Shown piece by piece: positions 18,307 to 28,193 of a DNA stretch of 64,000 bases (its first letter is position 1; each line of letters starts with the position of its first letter). A model generated the notes under the pieces. The model saw only the letters and a program-made list of their open reading frames with translations. It searched no databases and was not told the origin of the DNA. The DNA comes from JBNNGK01 sp050268245 (GTDB lineage Bacteria; Pseudomonadota; Gammaproteobacteria; Enterobacterales; Enterobacteriaceae): assembly GCF_050268245.1 (NCBI RefSeq), contig NZ_JBNNGK010000004.1, positions 1-64,000 of the forward strand, given 5' to 3'. A program made the position numbers and the translations under genes.

Positions 18307-18927
18307 GTGGATAAAAAGTTAGACTCGCTGCTGGCTGCAGCTGGTATTTCGCTTCCCGATCGCCAAAAGCAGCAGTTGCTGGGCTATGTCGGCATGCTGG
18401 ACAAGTGGAACAAGGCTTACAACCTGACCTCAGTGCGCGATCCACAACAAATGCTGATCCGCCATATTCTCGACAGCATCGTGGTCAATCCTCACCTGAC
18501 TGGCCAGCGTTTTATTGATGTGGGTACCGGGCCGGGGTTACCTGGCATTCCCTTAGCCATCGTACGGCCAGAGGCTCACTTTACGCTGCTCGATAGCTTG
18601 GGCAAGCGCGTCCGCTTTTTGCGTCAGGTGCAGCACGAGTTGGGGCTGACCAATATTGAGCCCGTACAAAGCCGCGTTGAAGTCTTCCCGGCAGTTCCGC
18701 CTTTTGACGGTGTTATTAGCCGCGCCTTTGCATCGCTCCAGGATATGTTGGCCTGGTGCCATCATTTGCCGGCGAAAGGGCAGGGGCGTTTCTATGCGTT
18801 GAAGGGCGTGCGCCCAGATGAAGAGTTGGCGCAGTTACCTGATGGCATTACGCTGGAGTCTGTGGTGCGTTTGCAGGTGCCAGAACTGGAAGGCGAGCGT
18901 CATTTAGTGGTGCTTAAGGCAAACTAA
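18307..18927 (+). CDS. rsmG: 16S rRNA (guanine527-N7)-methyltransferase RsmG (GidB)
   Basis: A 206-residue SAM-dependent methyltransferase that makes m7G527 in 16S rRNA. The SAM-binding signature is FIDVGTGPGLPGIPLAIV, and the conserved HILDSI and LDSLGKRVRFLRQVQHELGL blocks follow. A GTG start at 18307 is preferred: it has an AGAGGA ribosome-binding site and gives the family length. An upstream ATG (18271) lies inside the hairpin and has no ribosome-binding site. Confidence 0.95.
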   Translation: MDKKLDSLLAAAGISLPDRQKQQLLGYVGMLDKWNKAYNLTSVRDPQQMLIRHILDSIVVNPHLTGQRFIDVGTGPGLPGIPLAIVRPEAHFTLLDSLGKRVRFLRQVQHELGLTNIEPVQSRVEVFPAVPPFDGVISRAFASLQDMLAWCHHLPAKGQGRFYALKGVRPDEELAQLPDGITLESVVRLQVPELEGERHLVVLKAN

Positions 18928-19565
18928 GTTTGTTTTTGATCAAATAGGCGCTATTTAAATAGTAATAACAATGCAAAAATTAACACGCTAATCAATTGGC
19001 TGCTTTTTTTAGTTACATTACTTTTTATTAACACAAATTCGTGTGCTAATTCGCGACAATAGCGTAAATATAACGTGAAATAGTCACGTTGGTTATCATG
19101 TGCAAACGATGCAATATTGCTGCAAGTGTTAAATACCTGTAGTTATATTCTTCCCAGGGATGTCAATAAAAGGTTTTTACCCGGTATACGGATTGTTTTT
19201 GAACAGTTAACGCGTAATGTTTTGATTTATAATATTTTTTGATCGCTCTATTAGCTAAAGACGCCACAAGTGACGATACGCTATAAATCAATAGTGATCA
19301 TTATTGTGATCGAAGGCACGTTTCGCGGCGCAACGCTGGAATAATCAGACAATAAATCAGGTCGATTATTCCGACCGTTTTCTTGTGAAAATAGCCCAAA
19401 ATGGGGAAATTTAAATAATTGTTCACCTTTTCGCTACTTATCGATTGAATTCGTTGTTGTGCACCGTATAATTTGCTCGTTTTTTGCTGCTTGACTCAGC
19501 ACAGTAAAAACAGTTGTATACGTCACTCAGCATACTCCCTCAGGGGTACGGAGAGAACAAACGTC
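18928..19565 (+). promoter_or_regulatory. atp operon upstream region with candidate promoter
   Basis: This 638-bp AT-rich gap holds no convincing gene. A good promoter is TTGAAT (19445-19450), a 16-bp spacer and a perfect TATAAT (19467-19472), about 95 bp before atpI. A small hairpin GGTCG/CGACC (19360-19376) followed by GTTTTCTT could be a weak terminator of the rsmG transcript; an inverted repeat GGAATAATC/GATTATTCC (19338-19372) overlaps it. The rest, 18940-19330, shows scattered AT tracts but no repeat or ORF that I can support. Confidence 0.6.
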
Positions 19566-19949
19566 ATGTCTGTGTCCCTTTACAGCGGGAAAGTCGCACG
19601 TAAATTACTGTTTTGGCAGTTGATGACTTTTGTTCTGATCGGCGCTGCTTTCCTGTTGAAAAACGTGGAATGGAGCGTGTCGGCATTAATGGGCGGTCTT
19701 GCCGCTTGGTTGCCGAGTGCAATGTTTATGCTGTTTGCCTTGCGCCATCAGGCTCAGACGCCAGCGCCCGGACGGGTTGCCTGGTCGTTCGCTATCGGCG
19801 AGGGGCTAAAGGTCGTGATCACCATCGTTTTGTTGATTGTGGCGCTTGGGGTGTTCAAAGCGGAGTTTATACCGCTTGGCCTGACCTATTTAGCGGTGTT
19901 AGTGGTGCAGATAGTGGCACCCGCCGTGATTAACAGTTACCGAAATTAA
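19566..19949 (+). CDS. atpI: ATP synthase protein I
   Basis: A 127-residue membrane protein with four TM helices, first gene of the atp operon. AtpI acts as an assembly factor for the c-ring and may carry Mg2+. The ATG at 19566 gives MSVSLYSGKVARKLLFWQL, aligning with E. coli AtpI; the open frame extends further upstream but overlaps the promoter. The ending QIVAPAVINSYRN is family-typical. Confidence 0.94.
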   Translation: MSVSLYSGKVARKLLFWQLMTFVLIGAAFLLKNVEWSVSALMGGLAAWLPSAMFMLFALRHQAQTPAPGRVAWSFAIGEGLKVVITIVLLIVALGVFKAEFIPLGLTYLAVLVVQIVAPAVINSYRN

Positions 19950-19970
19950 CTAAATAAGGGTAGAGGCATC

Positions 19971-20747
19971 ATGTCTGCAGAGGGATACAACAGTCCACAG
20001 GAGTATATCGGTCACCACCTGACACAGCTTCAGGTCGGGACTGGTTTTTGGTCGATTAACCTCGACTCGATGTTTTTCTCCGTTGTCCTTGGGGTTCTGT
20101 TCCTGGCGGTTTTCCGCAGGGTTGCTAAGAACGCCACCAGCGGCGTACCGGGTAAGCTGCAAACCGCAGTGGAACTGGTCGTTGGGTTTGTCGACAGCAG
20201 CGTTCGCGATATGTATCACGGCAAGAGCAAAGTGATTGCCCCGTTGGCATTGACCGTGTTCGTCTGGGTATTTCTGATGAACTTGATGGACCTGATCCCG
20301 GTAGACTTCCTGCCGTTTATCGGTGCTCAGCTTGGTTTACCTGCGCTTCGTGTGGTACCAACCGCCGACGTGAACGTGACATTATCGATGGCGCTGGGCG
20401 TATTTATTCTTATCTTGTTCTACAGCATCAAAATGAAAGGCGTTGGTGGGTTCGTTAAAGAGTTAACCATGCAGCCGTTCAACCATCCGGTATTCATTCC
20501 AATCAACCTGATTCTTGAAGGTGTCAGCCTGCTGTCCAAACCTGTTTCTCTGGGTCTGCGACTGTTCGGCAACATGTATGCGGGTGAGTTGATCTTCATC
20601 CTGATTGCCGGCCTGTTGCCGTGGTGGTCACAGTGGGTCCTGAGCTTGCCTTGGGCTATCTTCCACATCCTGATCATTACGCTTCAAGCCTTTATTTTCA
20701 TGGTTCTGACGATTGTCTATCTGTCGATGGCGTCTGAAGAGCACTGA
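19971..20747 (+). CDS. atpB: F0F1 ATP synthase subunit a
   Basis: A 258-residue Fo subunit forming the proton half-channels. The essential arginine is in SKPVSLGLRLFGNMYAGEL (near residue 195), with the conserved partner residues downstream. The C-terminus LTIVYLSMASEEH is identical to enteric homologues. It is about 13 residues shorter than E. coli AtpB because the N-terminal periplasmic loop after YIGHHL is compact (LQVGTGFWSINLDSMFF). The membrane core is intact, so this is probably lineage-specific. Confidence 0.97.
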   Translation: MSAEGYNSPQEYIGHHLTQLQVGTGFWSINLDSMFFSVVLGVLFLAVFRRVAKNATSGVPGKLQTAVELVVGFVDSSVRDMYHGKSKVIAPLALTVFVWVFLMNLMDLIPVDFLPFIGAQLGLPALRVVPTADVNVTLSMALGVFILILFYSIKMKGVGGFVKELTMQPFNHPVFIPINLILEGVSLLSKPVSLGLRLFGNMYAGELIFILIAGLLPWWSQWVLSLPWAIFHILIITLQAFIFMVLTIVYLSMASEEH

Positions 20748-20796
20748 TTTTCTTAAAACACTTGCACTTATAAACTGAAACAAACTGGAGACTGTC

Positions 20797-21036
<240 letters not shown>

Positions 21037-21093
21037 GCAGAGAGTTTCTCTGCGACAAACCATACTATTTAACTTTAAAAGAGGCATTGTGCT

Positions 21094-21564
21094 GTGAATC
21101 TTAACGCAACAATCCTCGGCCAGGCCATCGCGTTCGTCTTGTTTGTCTGGTTCTGCATGAAGTACGTATGGCCGCCGATTATGGCTGCCATCGAGAAGCG
21201 TCAGAAAGAAATTGCTGATGGTCTCGCTTCCGCAGAACGTGCCAAAAAAGATTTGGACTTAGCGCAAGCCAATGCGACCGACCAGCTGAAAACTGCTAAA
21301 GCAGAAGCTCAGGTGATCATCGAGCAAGCAAACAAACGCAAAGCTCAGATCATGGATGAAGCGAAAGCCGAAGCCGAGCAGGAACGTAACAAAATCGTGG
21401 CGCAGGCTCAGGCTGAGATCGAAGCCGAACGTAAGCGCGCTCGTGAAGAGTTGCGTAAACAAGTCGCGATGCTGGCAATTGCCGGTGCCGAGAAAATCAT
21501 CGAACGTTCCGTGGATGAAGCTGCTAACAGCGACATCGTTGATAAACTGGTCGCTGAACTGTAA
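21094..21564 (+). CDS. atpF: F0F1 ATP synthase subunit b
   Basis: A 156-residue stator subunit: one N-terminal TM helix (TILGQAIAFVLFVWFCMKYVW) and a long charged coiled coil (about residues 30-140) that dimerises and contacts delta and F1. The start is GTG at 21094 (GTGAATCTTAACGCA), also used by E. coli atpF, with the SD AGAGG upstream. Confidence 0.97.
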   Translation: MNLNATILGQAIAFVLFVWFCMKYVWPPIMAAIEKRQKEIADGLASAERAKKDLDLAQANATDQLKTAKAEAQVIIEQANKRKAQIMDEAKAEAEQERNKIVAQAQAEIEAERKRAREELRKQVAMLAIAGAEKIIERSVDEAANSDIVDKLVAEL

Positions 21565-21578
21565 GGAGGGAGGGGCTG

Positions 21579-22112
21579 ATGTCTGAATTTGTTACTGTAG
21601 CTCGCCCCTACGCCAAAGCAGCTTTTGACTTTGCCGTTGAGCATCAAAGCGTAGAACGCTGGCAGCAAATGCTGGCGTTTGCGGCGGTTGTCACCCAAAA
21701 CGAACAGATTTCCGAACTGCTGTCTGGTGCGGTTGCGCCAGAGACGCTGTCGAAAACGTTCATTGCGGTTTGTGGCGATCAACTCGACGAAAATGGCCAG
21801 AACTTTATCCGCGTAATGGCCGAAAATGGACGTTTACTGGTTCTTCCTGCCGTTTTGCAGCAGTTCATTGAACTGCGCGCTGCGCTGGAATCTACCGTCG
21901 AAGTTGAGGTGCTCTCATCGAGCGCACTGAATGACGAACAGCAGGCTAAGATAGCCGCTGCGATGGAAAAACGTCTGTCACGCAAAGTTAAGCTGAATTG
22001 CAAAATTGACAAGTCTGTACTGGCCGGCGTAATTATCCGCGCTGGTGATATGGTGATTGATGGCAGCGTTCGCGGTCGTCTTGAACGCCTGGCAGACGTC
22101 TTGCAGTCTTAA
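21579..22112 (+). CDS. atpH: F0F1 ATP synthase subunit delta
   Basis: A 177-residue F1 subunit linking the b dimer to the top of the alpha3beta3 hexamer. The N-terminal six-helix domain (VARPYAKAAFDFA) and the C-terminal family signature VIIRAGDMVIDGSVRGRLERL are present. It follows atpF by 14 bp with a strong AAGGAGG Shine-Dalgarno overlapping the atpF stop region. Confidence 0.97.
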   Translation: MSEFVTVARPYAKAAFDFAVEHQSVERWQQMLAFAAVVTQNEQISELLSGAVAPETLSKTFIAVCGDQLDENGQNFIRVMAENGRLLVLPAVLQQFIELRAALESTVEVEVLSSSALNDEQQAKIAAAMEKRLSRKVKLNCKIDKSVLAGVIIRAGDMVIDGSVRGRLERLADVLQS

Positions 22113-22124
22113 GGGGACTGGAGC

Positions 22125-23666
22125 ATGCAACTGAATTCCACCGAAATCAGCGAACTGATCAAGCAGCGCATTGCTCAGTTCAATGTAGTGAGCGAAGCTC
22201 ACAATGAAGGTACTATCGTTTCCGTCAGTGACGGGATCATCCGCGTACACGGTCTGGCCGACGTTATGCAGGGCGAAATGATCGCACTGCCAGGCAACCG
22301 TTATGCAATCGCATTGAACCTGGAGCGCGACTCCGTCGGTGCCGTGGTAATGGGTCCGTATGCGGATCTGGCCGAAGGCATGAAGGTAAAATGTACTGGC
22401 CGTATTCTGGAAGTTCCGGTCGGCCGTGGCCTGCTGGGCCGTGTGGTTAACACCTTGGGTGCACCTATTGACGGTAAAGGCCCGGTTGAGCACGACGGCT
22501 TCTCGCCGGTTGAAACTATCGCGCCTGGCGTTATCGAGCGTCAGTCGGTCGATCAACCCGTGCAAACCGGTTACAAATCCGTTGATGCGATGATTCCAAT
22601 CGGCCGTGGTCAGCGTGAGCTGGTTATCGGTGACCGTCAGACCGGTAAAACGGCGTTGGCGATCGATGCGATCATCAACCAACGTGACTCCGGCATCAAA
22701 TGCGTTTACGTGGCTATCGGCCAGAAAGCATCCACCATTGCTAACGTGGTGCGCAAACTGGAAGAGCACGGCGCGCTGGCTAACACCATCGTGGTTGTGG
22801 CTACGGCATCTGAATCCGCAGCACTGCAATACCTGGCACCTTATGCCGGTTGCGCGATGGGCGAATACTTCCGCGATCGCGGTGAAGATGCGCTGATTGT
22901 TTATGATGACCTGTCCAAACAGGCCGTTGCTTACCGTCAGATTTCCCTGCTGCTTCGTCGTCCACCAGGCCGTGAAGCTTACCCAGGTGACGTTTTCTAT
23001 CTCCACTCTCGTCTGCTGGAACGTGCTGCGCGTGTTAACGCTGAGTACGTTGAAGCGTTCACCAAAGGCGAAGTGAAAGGTAAAACCGGTTCTCTGACCG
23101 CACTGCCGATCATCGAAACTCAGGCGGGTGACGTTTCCGCGTTCGTTCCGACCAACGTAATCTCGATTACCGATGGTCAGATCTTCTTGGAATCGAACCT
23201 GTTTAACTCCGGTATTCGTCCGGCAGTTAACCCGGGTATCTCTGTATCCCGTGTGGGTGGTGCCGCGCAGACCAAGATCATGAAGAAACTGTCCGGTGGT
23301 ATTCGTACCGCGTTGGCACAGTATCGTGAGCTGGCTGCGTTCTCCCAGTTCGCTTCCGATCTGGATGATGCGACCCGTAAGCAACTTAATCACGGTCAGA
23401 AAGTGACGGAATTGCTGAAGCAGAAACAGTATGCGCCGATGTCCGTCGCACAACAGTCTCTGGTGCTGTTTGCCGCCGAGCGTGGCTATCTGGATGATGT
23501 TGAAGTCGCCAAAGTGGTGAGTTTCGAAGCGGCTCTGGTCGCTTACGCTGACCGCGAACACGCTGAGCTGCTGAACCAAATCAACCAAACTGGCAACCTC
23601 AATGACGAGATCGAAGGGCAGTTGAAAAACGTCCTCGAGACCTTCAAGAAAACCCAGTCCTGGTAA
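22125..23666 (+). CDS. atpA: F0F1 ATP synthase subunit alpha
   Basis: A 513-residue regulatory nucleotide-binding F1 subunit, same length as E. coli AtpA. Walker A is GDRQTGKTA (near residue 170), the Walker B-like strand is ALIVYDDLSKQ, and the alpha signature PAVNPGISVSRVGG is at about residue 365. Long open frames on the opposite strand here are codon-bias shadows. Confidence 0.98.
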   Translation: MQLNSTEISELIKQRIAQFNVVSEAHNEGTIVSVSDGIIRVHGLADVMQGEMIALPGNRYAIALNLERDSVGAVVMGPYADLAEGMKVKCTGRILEVPVGRGLLGRVVNTLGAPIDGKGPVEHDGFSPVETIAPGVIERQSVDQPVQTGYKSVDAMIPIGRGQRELVIGDRQTGKTALAIDAIINQRDSGIKCVYVAIGQKASTIANVVRKLEEHGALANTIVVVATASESAALQYLAPYAGCAMGEYFRDRGEDALIVYDDLSKQAVAYRQISLLLRRPPGREAYPGDVFYLHSRLLERAARVNAEYVEAFTKGEVKGKTGSLTALPIIETQAGDVSAFVPTNVISITDGQIFLESNLFNSGIRPAVNPGISVSRVGGAAQTKIMKKLSGGIRTALAQYRELAAFSQFASDLDDATRKQLNHGQKVTELLKQKQYAPMSVAQQSLVLFAAERGYLDDVEVAKVVSFEAALVAYADREHAELLNQINQTGNLNDEIEGQLKNVLETFKKTQSW

Positions 23667-23724
23667 AGCACAGCGGCCTGCTGTTGAAAGACAGCAGGCC
23701 GTCTGGCAATGAGGAGAAGCAGAG

Positions 23725-24588
23725 ATGGCCGGCGCAAAAGAGATACGTAGTAAGATCGCGAGCGTGCAAAACACGCAGAAGATCACTAAAGCGATGGAGA
23801 TGGTCGCCGCCTCCAAAATGCGTAAATCGCAGGATCGTATGGCGGCCAGCCGTCCTTATGCAGAGACCATGCGCAAAGTGATTGGTCACCTTGCGTTGGG
23901 TAATCTGGAATACAAGCACCCCTACCTGGACGAACGTGATGTTAAGCGTGTCGGGTATTTGGTGGTGTCTACTGACCGTGGTCTCTGCGGCGGCTTGAAC
24001 ATCAACCTGTTCAAGAAGCTGTTGGCAGAGATGAAAGCGTGGTCCGAAAAAGGCGTTGAAGCTGATTTGGCGCTGATTGGCTCTAAAGCAGCCTCTTTCT
24101 TTGGCTCCGTGGGTGGCAACGTGGTTGCCCAAGTGACTGGCATGGGGGATAACCCTTCCTTGTCGGATCTGATCGGGCCGGTGAAAGTGATGCTGCAAGC
24201 TTACGACGAAGGTCGTTTGGACAAGCTTTACATTGTCAGCAATAAATTTGTCAATACGATGTCCCAGGAGCCGCAGGTCATTCAGTTGCTGCCGTTACCG
24301 CCTTCCGATGACGGTGAGCTGAAGAAAAAAGCCTGGGATTACCTGTATGAACCCGATCCAAAAGTGCTGCTTGATACCTTGCTGCGCCGCTATGTGGAAT
24401 CGCAAGTTTATCAGGGCGTCGTGGAAAACCTGGCCAGCGAGCAGGCCGCACGAATGGTCGCGATGAAAGCCGCAACCGATAACGGCGGTAGCCTGATCAA
24501 AGAGCTGCAGTTGGTATACAACAAGGCTCGTCAGGCCAGCATCACTCAGGAACTCACCGAGATCGTTTCGGGAGCCTCCGCGGTTTAA
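23725..24588 (+). CDS. atpG: F0F1 ATP synthase subunit gamma
   Basis: A 287-residue central rotor shaft. The N-terminal helix MAGAKEIRSKIASVQNTQKITKAMEMVAASKMRK and the C-terminal helix (ITQELTEIVSGASAV, with MKAATDNGG before it) form the coiled coil that rotates in the hexamer; the central Rossmann-like domain includes STDRGLCGGLN. It lies 58 bp after atpA, and a short inverted repeat (GCCTGCTG/CAGCAGGC, about 23678-23700) sits in the gap. Confidence 0.98.
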   Translation: MAGAKEIRSKIASVQNTQKITKAMEMVAASKMRKSQDRMAASRPYAETMRKVIGHLALGNLEYKHPYLDERDVKRVGYLVVSTDRGLCGGLNINLFKKLLAEMKAWSEKGVEADLALIGSKAASFFGSVGGNVVAQVTGMGDNPSLSDLIGPVKVMLQAYDEGRLDKLYIVSNKFVNTMSQEPQVIQLLPLPPSDDGELKKKAWDYLYEPDPKVLLDTLLRRYVESQVYQGVVENLASEQAARMVAMKAATDNGGSLIKELQLVYNKARQASITQELTEIVSGASAV

Positions 24589-24684
24589 CCAGGTTATTAC
24601 CCACACCAGTTCAAATTGCAGGGCAGCGGTTAACGCACCAGCGGTTTGAAAATGCGGGTAAACGAATTACGTAGAGGATTCAAG

Positions 24685-26067
24685 ATGGCTACTGGAAAGA
24701 TTATCCAGGTAATCGGCGCCGTAGTGGACGTCGAGTTCCCTCAGGATGCCGTACCAAAAGTGTACGACGCCCTTGAGGTAGAAAACGGTACCGAAACTCT
24801 GGTACTGGAAGTTCAGCAGCAGTTGGGCGGTGGTGTGGTTCGTTGTATCGCTATGGGTACCTCCGACGGTCTGCGTCGCGGCCTGAAAGTGACCAATCTG
24901 GAACACCCGATTGAAGTCCCGGTAGGTAAAGCTACGCTGGGTCGTATCATGAACGTGTTGGGCCAACCAATCGACATGAAGGGCGACATCGGCGAAGAAG
25001 AGCGTTGGGCTATTCACCGCGCTGCGCCAAGCTACGAAGAACTGTCCAACTCCCAGGATCTGCTGGAAACCGGTATCAAGGTAATGGACTTGATTTGTCC
25101 GTTCGCTAAGGGCGGTAAAGTAGGTCTGTTCGGCGGTGCGGGTGTCGGTAAAACCGTTAACATGATGGAGCTGATCCGTAACATCGCGATCGAGCACTCC
25201 GGTTATTCCGTGTTTGCGGGCGTGGGTGAACGTACTCGTGAGGGTAACGACTTCTACCACGAAATGACAGACTCCAACGTATTGGACAAAGTTTCCTTGG
25301 TTTACGGCCAGATGAACGAGCCACCAGGTAACCGTCTGCGCGTTGCGCTGACTGGCCTGACCATGGCGGAGAAATTCCGTGATGAAGGCCGTGACGTTCT
25401 GCTGTTCGTTGATAACATCTACCGTTATACCTTGGCCGGTACCGAAGTGTCTGCACTTCTGGGCCGTATGCCATCGGCGGTAGGTTATCAGCCAACGCTG
25501 GCGGAAGAGATGGGCGTTCTGCAAGAACGTATCACCTCAACCAAAACGGGTTCTATCACCTCTGTACAGGCCGTTTACGTTCCTGCGGATGACTTGACTG
25601 ACCCGTCACCCGCCACCACCTTTGCGCACTTGGACGCAACCGTGGTACTGAGCCGTAACATCGCTTCTTTGGGTATCTACCCGGCCGTTGACCCGCTGGA
25701 TTCAACCAGCCGTCAGTTGGATCCGCTGGTAGTTGGCCAAGAGCACTATGACGTTGCGCGTGGCGTGCAGTCTATTCTGCAACGCTATCAGGAACTGAAG
25801 GACATCATCGCGATTCTGGGTATGGACGAGCTGTCAGAAGATGACAAACTGGTCGTATCCCGCGCGCGTAAAATCCAGCGCTTCCTGTCTCAGCCGTTCT
25901 TCGTGGCCGAAGTCTTTACCGGTTCTCCGGGCAAGTTCGTATCGCTGAAAGATACCATCCGTGGTTTCAAAGGCATTATGGACGGCGACTATGACCACCT
26001 GCCGGAGCAGGCGTTCTACATGGTTGGCACCATTGAAGAAGCAGTGGAAAAAGCCAAGAAACTGTAA
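24685..26067 (+). CDS. atpD: F0F1 ATP synthase subunit beta
   Basis: The 460-residue catalytic F1 subunit. Walker A GGAGVGKT (near residue 150), the catalytic Glu in GERTREGNDFYHEM, Walker B LLFVDNIYR, and the C-terminal DELSEDDK catch region are all present. The ATG at 24685 (MATGKIIQVIGAVVDVEFP) has an AGAGGA ribosome-binding site and aligns with E. coli; the 13-residue upstream extension is not conserved. Confidence 0.98.
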   Translation: MATGKIIQVIGAVVDVEFPQDAVPKVYDALEVENGTETLVLEVQQQLGGGVVRCIAMGTSDGLRRGLKVTNLEHPIEVPVGKATLGRIMNVLGQPIDMKGDIGEEERWAIHRAAPSYEELSNSQDLLETGIKVMDLICPFAKGGKVGLFGGAGVGKTVNMMELIRNIAIEHSGYSVFAGVGERTREGNDFYHEMTDSNVLDKVSLVYGQMNEPPGNRLRVALTGLTMAEKFRDEGRDVLLFVDNIYRYTLAGTEVSALLGRMPSAVGYQPTLAEEMGVLQERITSTKTGSITSVQAVYVPADDLTDPSPATTFAHLDATVVLSRNIASLGIYPAVDPLDSTSRQLDPLVVGQEHYDVARGVQSILQRYQELKDIIAILGMDELSEDDKLVVSRARKIQRFLSQPFFVAEVFTGSPGKFVSLKDTIRGFKGIMDGDYDHLPEQAFYMVGTIEEAVEKAKKL

Positions 26068-26087
26068 CGCTTTGAGAGGAGGGTGAT

Positions 26088-26507
26088 ATGGCTATGACTT
26101 ACCATCTGGATGTCGTCAGCGCGGAAAAACAGATGTTTTCCGGCCTGGTGCAGAAGATCCAGGTGACAGGTAGCGAAGGCGAACTGGGGATTTTCCCTGG
26201 GCATGCGCCGCTGCTGACTGCCATCAAGCCTGGCATGGTGCGTATTGTTAAACAGCACGGTGAAGAAGAGTTCATCTACCTGTCCGGCGGTACCTTAGAG
26301 GTACTGCCGAACGTGGTGACCGTGTTGGCGGATACTGCCATCCGTGGAACGGATCTCGACGAAGCGAGAGCGCTGGAAGCGAAGCGTAAAGCTGAAGAGC
26401 ACATCCGTAGCTCTCATGGCGATGTCGACTATGCTCAGGCATCGGCTGAACTGGCGAAGGCGATCGCAAAATTGCGCGTTATCGAGCTCACCAGAAAAGC
26501 GATGTAA
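26088..26507 (+). CDS. atpC: F0F1 ATP synthase subunit epsilon
   Basis: A 139-residue F1 subunit, last gene of the operon. The N-terminal beta-sandwich (MAMTYHLDVVSAEKQMFSG) contacts the c-ring and gamma. The C-terminal helix pair (DEARALEAKRKAEEHI and AELAKAIAKLRVIEL) gives the reversible ATPase inhibition. Length equals E. coli AtpC. A strong terminator follows immediately. Confidence 0.97.
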   Translation: MAMTYHLDVVSAEKQMFSGLVQKIQVTGSEGELGIFPGHAPLLTAIKPGMVRIVKQHGEEEFIYLSGGTLEVLPNVVTVLADTAIRGTDLDEARALEAKRKAEEHIRSSHGDVDYAQASAELAKAIAKLRVIELTRKAM

Positions 26508-26520
26508 GCAATACCGAAAT

Positions 26521-26552
26521 AAAAAAGCGACCTGTATGGTCGCTTTTTTTTT
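26521..26552 (+). terminator. Rho-independent terminator of the atp operon
   Basis: AAAAGCGACC and GGTCGCTTTT form a strong stem around a 5-nt loop (core GCGACC 26527-26532, GGTCGC 26538-26543), followed by a run of nine T at 26544-26552. The matching A-run on the left makes it potentially bidirectional. Confidence 0.95.
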
Positions 26553-26784
26553 GCTTTAAAATAAGCGTTCACACCCTGCGAGTATTGTGGTGTATTAACG
26601 AATACTCGCGCGGAAATATGTCTCCGAACGCCGACAGTTTGTCGGCAGTTGCCTAAGATTGCTACGAACCTCGCCGCGCTTAGCGCCACAAGGCTTACAC
26701 TGGGTTCGTGAAGAGAAATATGTAGTAATTTCGGCGCTAAACGGTTTTACTTTTGTCTATCAAAATGGAGTTATCAGGTTGCTT

Positions 26785-28155
26785 ATGTCGAACAGCGCAA
26801 TGAGTGTGGTGATCCTCGCCGCGGGCAAGGGAACACGCATGTATTCCGATCTTCCCAAGGTGTTACACCCGCTAGCGGGCAAGCCGATGGTACAGCACGT
26901 TATCGATGCCGCCATGAAGCTAGGGGCAAAAAACCTTCATCTGGTGTACGGTCACGGCGGCGATCTGTTGAAAAATACGCTGACTGACGGCGCACTGAAT
27001 TGGGTGCTGCAAGCCGAGCAGTTGGGAACCGGCCATGCGATGCAGCAGGCTGCGCCGCATTTTGCCGATGATGAAGATGTGCTGATGCTCTATGGCGACG
27101 TACCGCTGATTGCGGTGGATACGCTGACGCGTCTTGTGGCAGCCAAACCGCAGGGCGGCATCGGTTTATTGACGGTGAAACTCGATGATCCAAGTGGTTA
27201 TGGGCGCATCGTCCGCGAGAACGGTACGGTAGTGGGCATTGTCGAGCATAAAGATGCCAGTGAGCAGCAGCGTGAAATCAATGAAATCAATACCGGCATT
27301 TTGGTGGCAAACGGCGGCGATCTGAAGCGTTGGTTGAGCAAGTTAACCAATGACAACGCGCAAGGTGAATATTACATCACCGATATTATTGCGCTGGCGC
27401 ATGCTGAGGGCAAAAAAATCGAAACGGTGCACCCAGCCCGCCTGAGTGAAGTGGAAGGCGTCAATAACCGTCTACAGCTCGCGACGTTAGAGCGCGTCTA
27501 TCAGGCTGAACAGGCAGAAAAACTGCTGTTGGCCGGTGTCATGTTACTCGATCCGGCGCGTTTCGATCTGCGTGGTGAACTGACGCATGGCCGTGATGTA
27601 TCAATTGACACTAATGTGATCGTTGAAGGCCGGGTGAAACTGGGTGATCGGGTGAAAATTGGCGCTGGCTGCGTGCTGAAAAACTGTGTCATCGGTGACG
27701 ACTGTGAAATCAGCCCATACAGCGTGTTGGAAGATGCCGTACTGGATACTGAGTGTACCGTTGGGCCGTTTGCCCGCCTGCGCCCGGGCGCAGAACTTGC
27801 GCAGGGGGCACACGTTGGCAACTTTGTAGAAATGAAAAAGGCGCGTTTGGGCGTGGGCTCCAAAGCGGGGCATCTCAGCTATCTGGGCGACGCCGAAATT
27901 GGCGATGACGTAAACATTGGTGCCGGCACCATCACTTGCAATTACGACGGTGCCAATAAGCACAAGACCATTATTGGCGACGGGGTGTTTGTCGGTTCCG
28001 ATACCCAATTGATAGCGCCGGTTCGCGTAGCAAAAGGGGCAACCATCGCGGCGGGCACCACGGTAACCAAGAATATTGCCGAAAACGAACTGGTATTGAG
28101 CCGCGTGGAGCAGGTTCACATCCAAGACTGGCAGCGACCGGTTAAAAAGAAATAA
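26785..28155 (+). CDS. glmU: Bifunctional UDP-GlcNAc pyrophosphorylase / glucosamine-1-phosphate acetyltransferase
   Basis: A 456-residue bifunctional enzyme making UDP-GlcNAc for peptidoglycan and LPS. The N-terminal uridyltransferase domain has the signature LAAGKGTRMYSDLPKVLH and the LYGDVPL metal site. The C-terminal left-handed beta-helix of hexapeptide repeats (residues 250-440) carries the acetyltransferase site (GPFARLRPGAEL, GNFVEMKKA, NIGAGTITCNYDG). The ATG at 26785 gives MSNSAMSVVILAAG and the E. coli length; the longer frame from 26659 lacks support. Confidence 0.97.
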   Translation: MSNSAMSVVILAAGKGTRMYSDLPKVLHPLAGKPMVQHVIDAAMKLGAKNLHLVYGHGGDLLKNTLTDGALNWVLQAEQLGTGHAMQQAAPHFADDEDVLMLYGDVPLIAVDTLTRLVAAKPQGGIGLLTVKLDDPSGYGRIVRENGTVVGIVEHKDASEQQREINEINTGILVANGGDLKRWLSKLTNDNAQGEYYITDIIALAHAEGKKIETVHPARLSEVEGVNNRLQLATLERVYQAEQAEKLLLAGVMLLDPARFDLRGELTHGRDVSIDTNVIVEGRVKLGDRVKIGAGCVLKNCVIGDDCEISPYSVLEDAVLDTECTVGPFARLRPGAELAQGAHVGNFVEMKKARLGVGSKAGHLSYLGDAEIGDDVNIGAGTITCNYDGANKHKTIIGDGVFVGSDTQLIAPVRVAKGATIAAGTTVTKNIAENELVLSRVEQVHIQDWQRPVKKK

Positions 28156-28170
28156 CGAGTGTGTTTTGCG

Positions 28171-28193
28171 TTGGGCTCTGCACAAGAGCCCAA
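28171..28193 (+). promoter_or_regulatory. Hairpin in the glmU-glmS gap
   Basis: A perfect 9-bp stem TTGGGCTCT/AGAGCCCAA with a 5-nt loop, 16 bp after the glmU stop codon, followed by ATACAAAACAT and not a T-run. The 215-nt gap is the glmS 5' region, which in E. coli is cut by RNase E and activated by the small RNA GlmZ. The hairpin may be a processing or partial-termination signal; that is inference. Confidence 0.55.

Noticed and set aside
21978..23816. A 612-codon open frame on the minus strand opposite atpA
   Set aside because: It is antisense to the highly conserved atpA and atpH genes, has low-complexity Arg/Gln/His-rich composition and no family match. It is a shadow created by codon bias.
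24667..25524. A 285-codon minus-strand frame opposite atpD
   Set aside because: Entirely antisense to atpD, with the same kind of shadow composition (His, Gln, Thr rich) and no ribosome-binding site.
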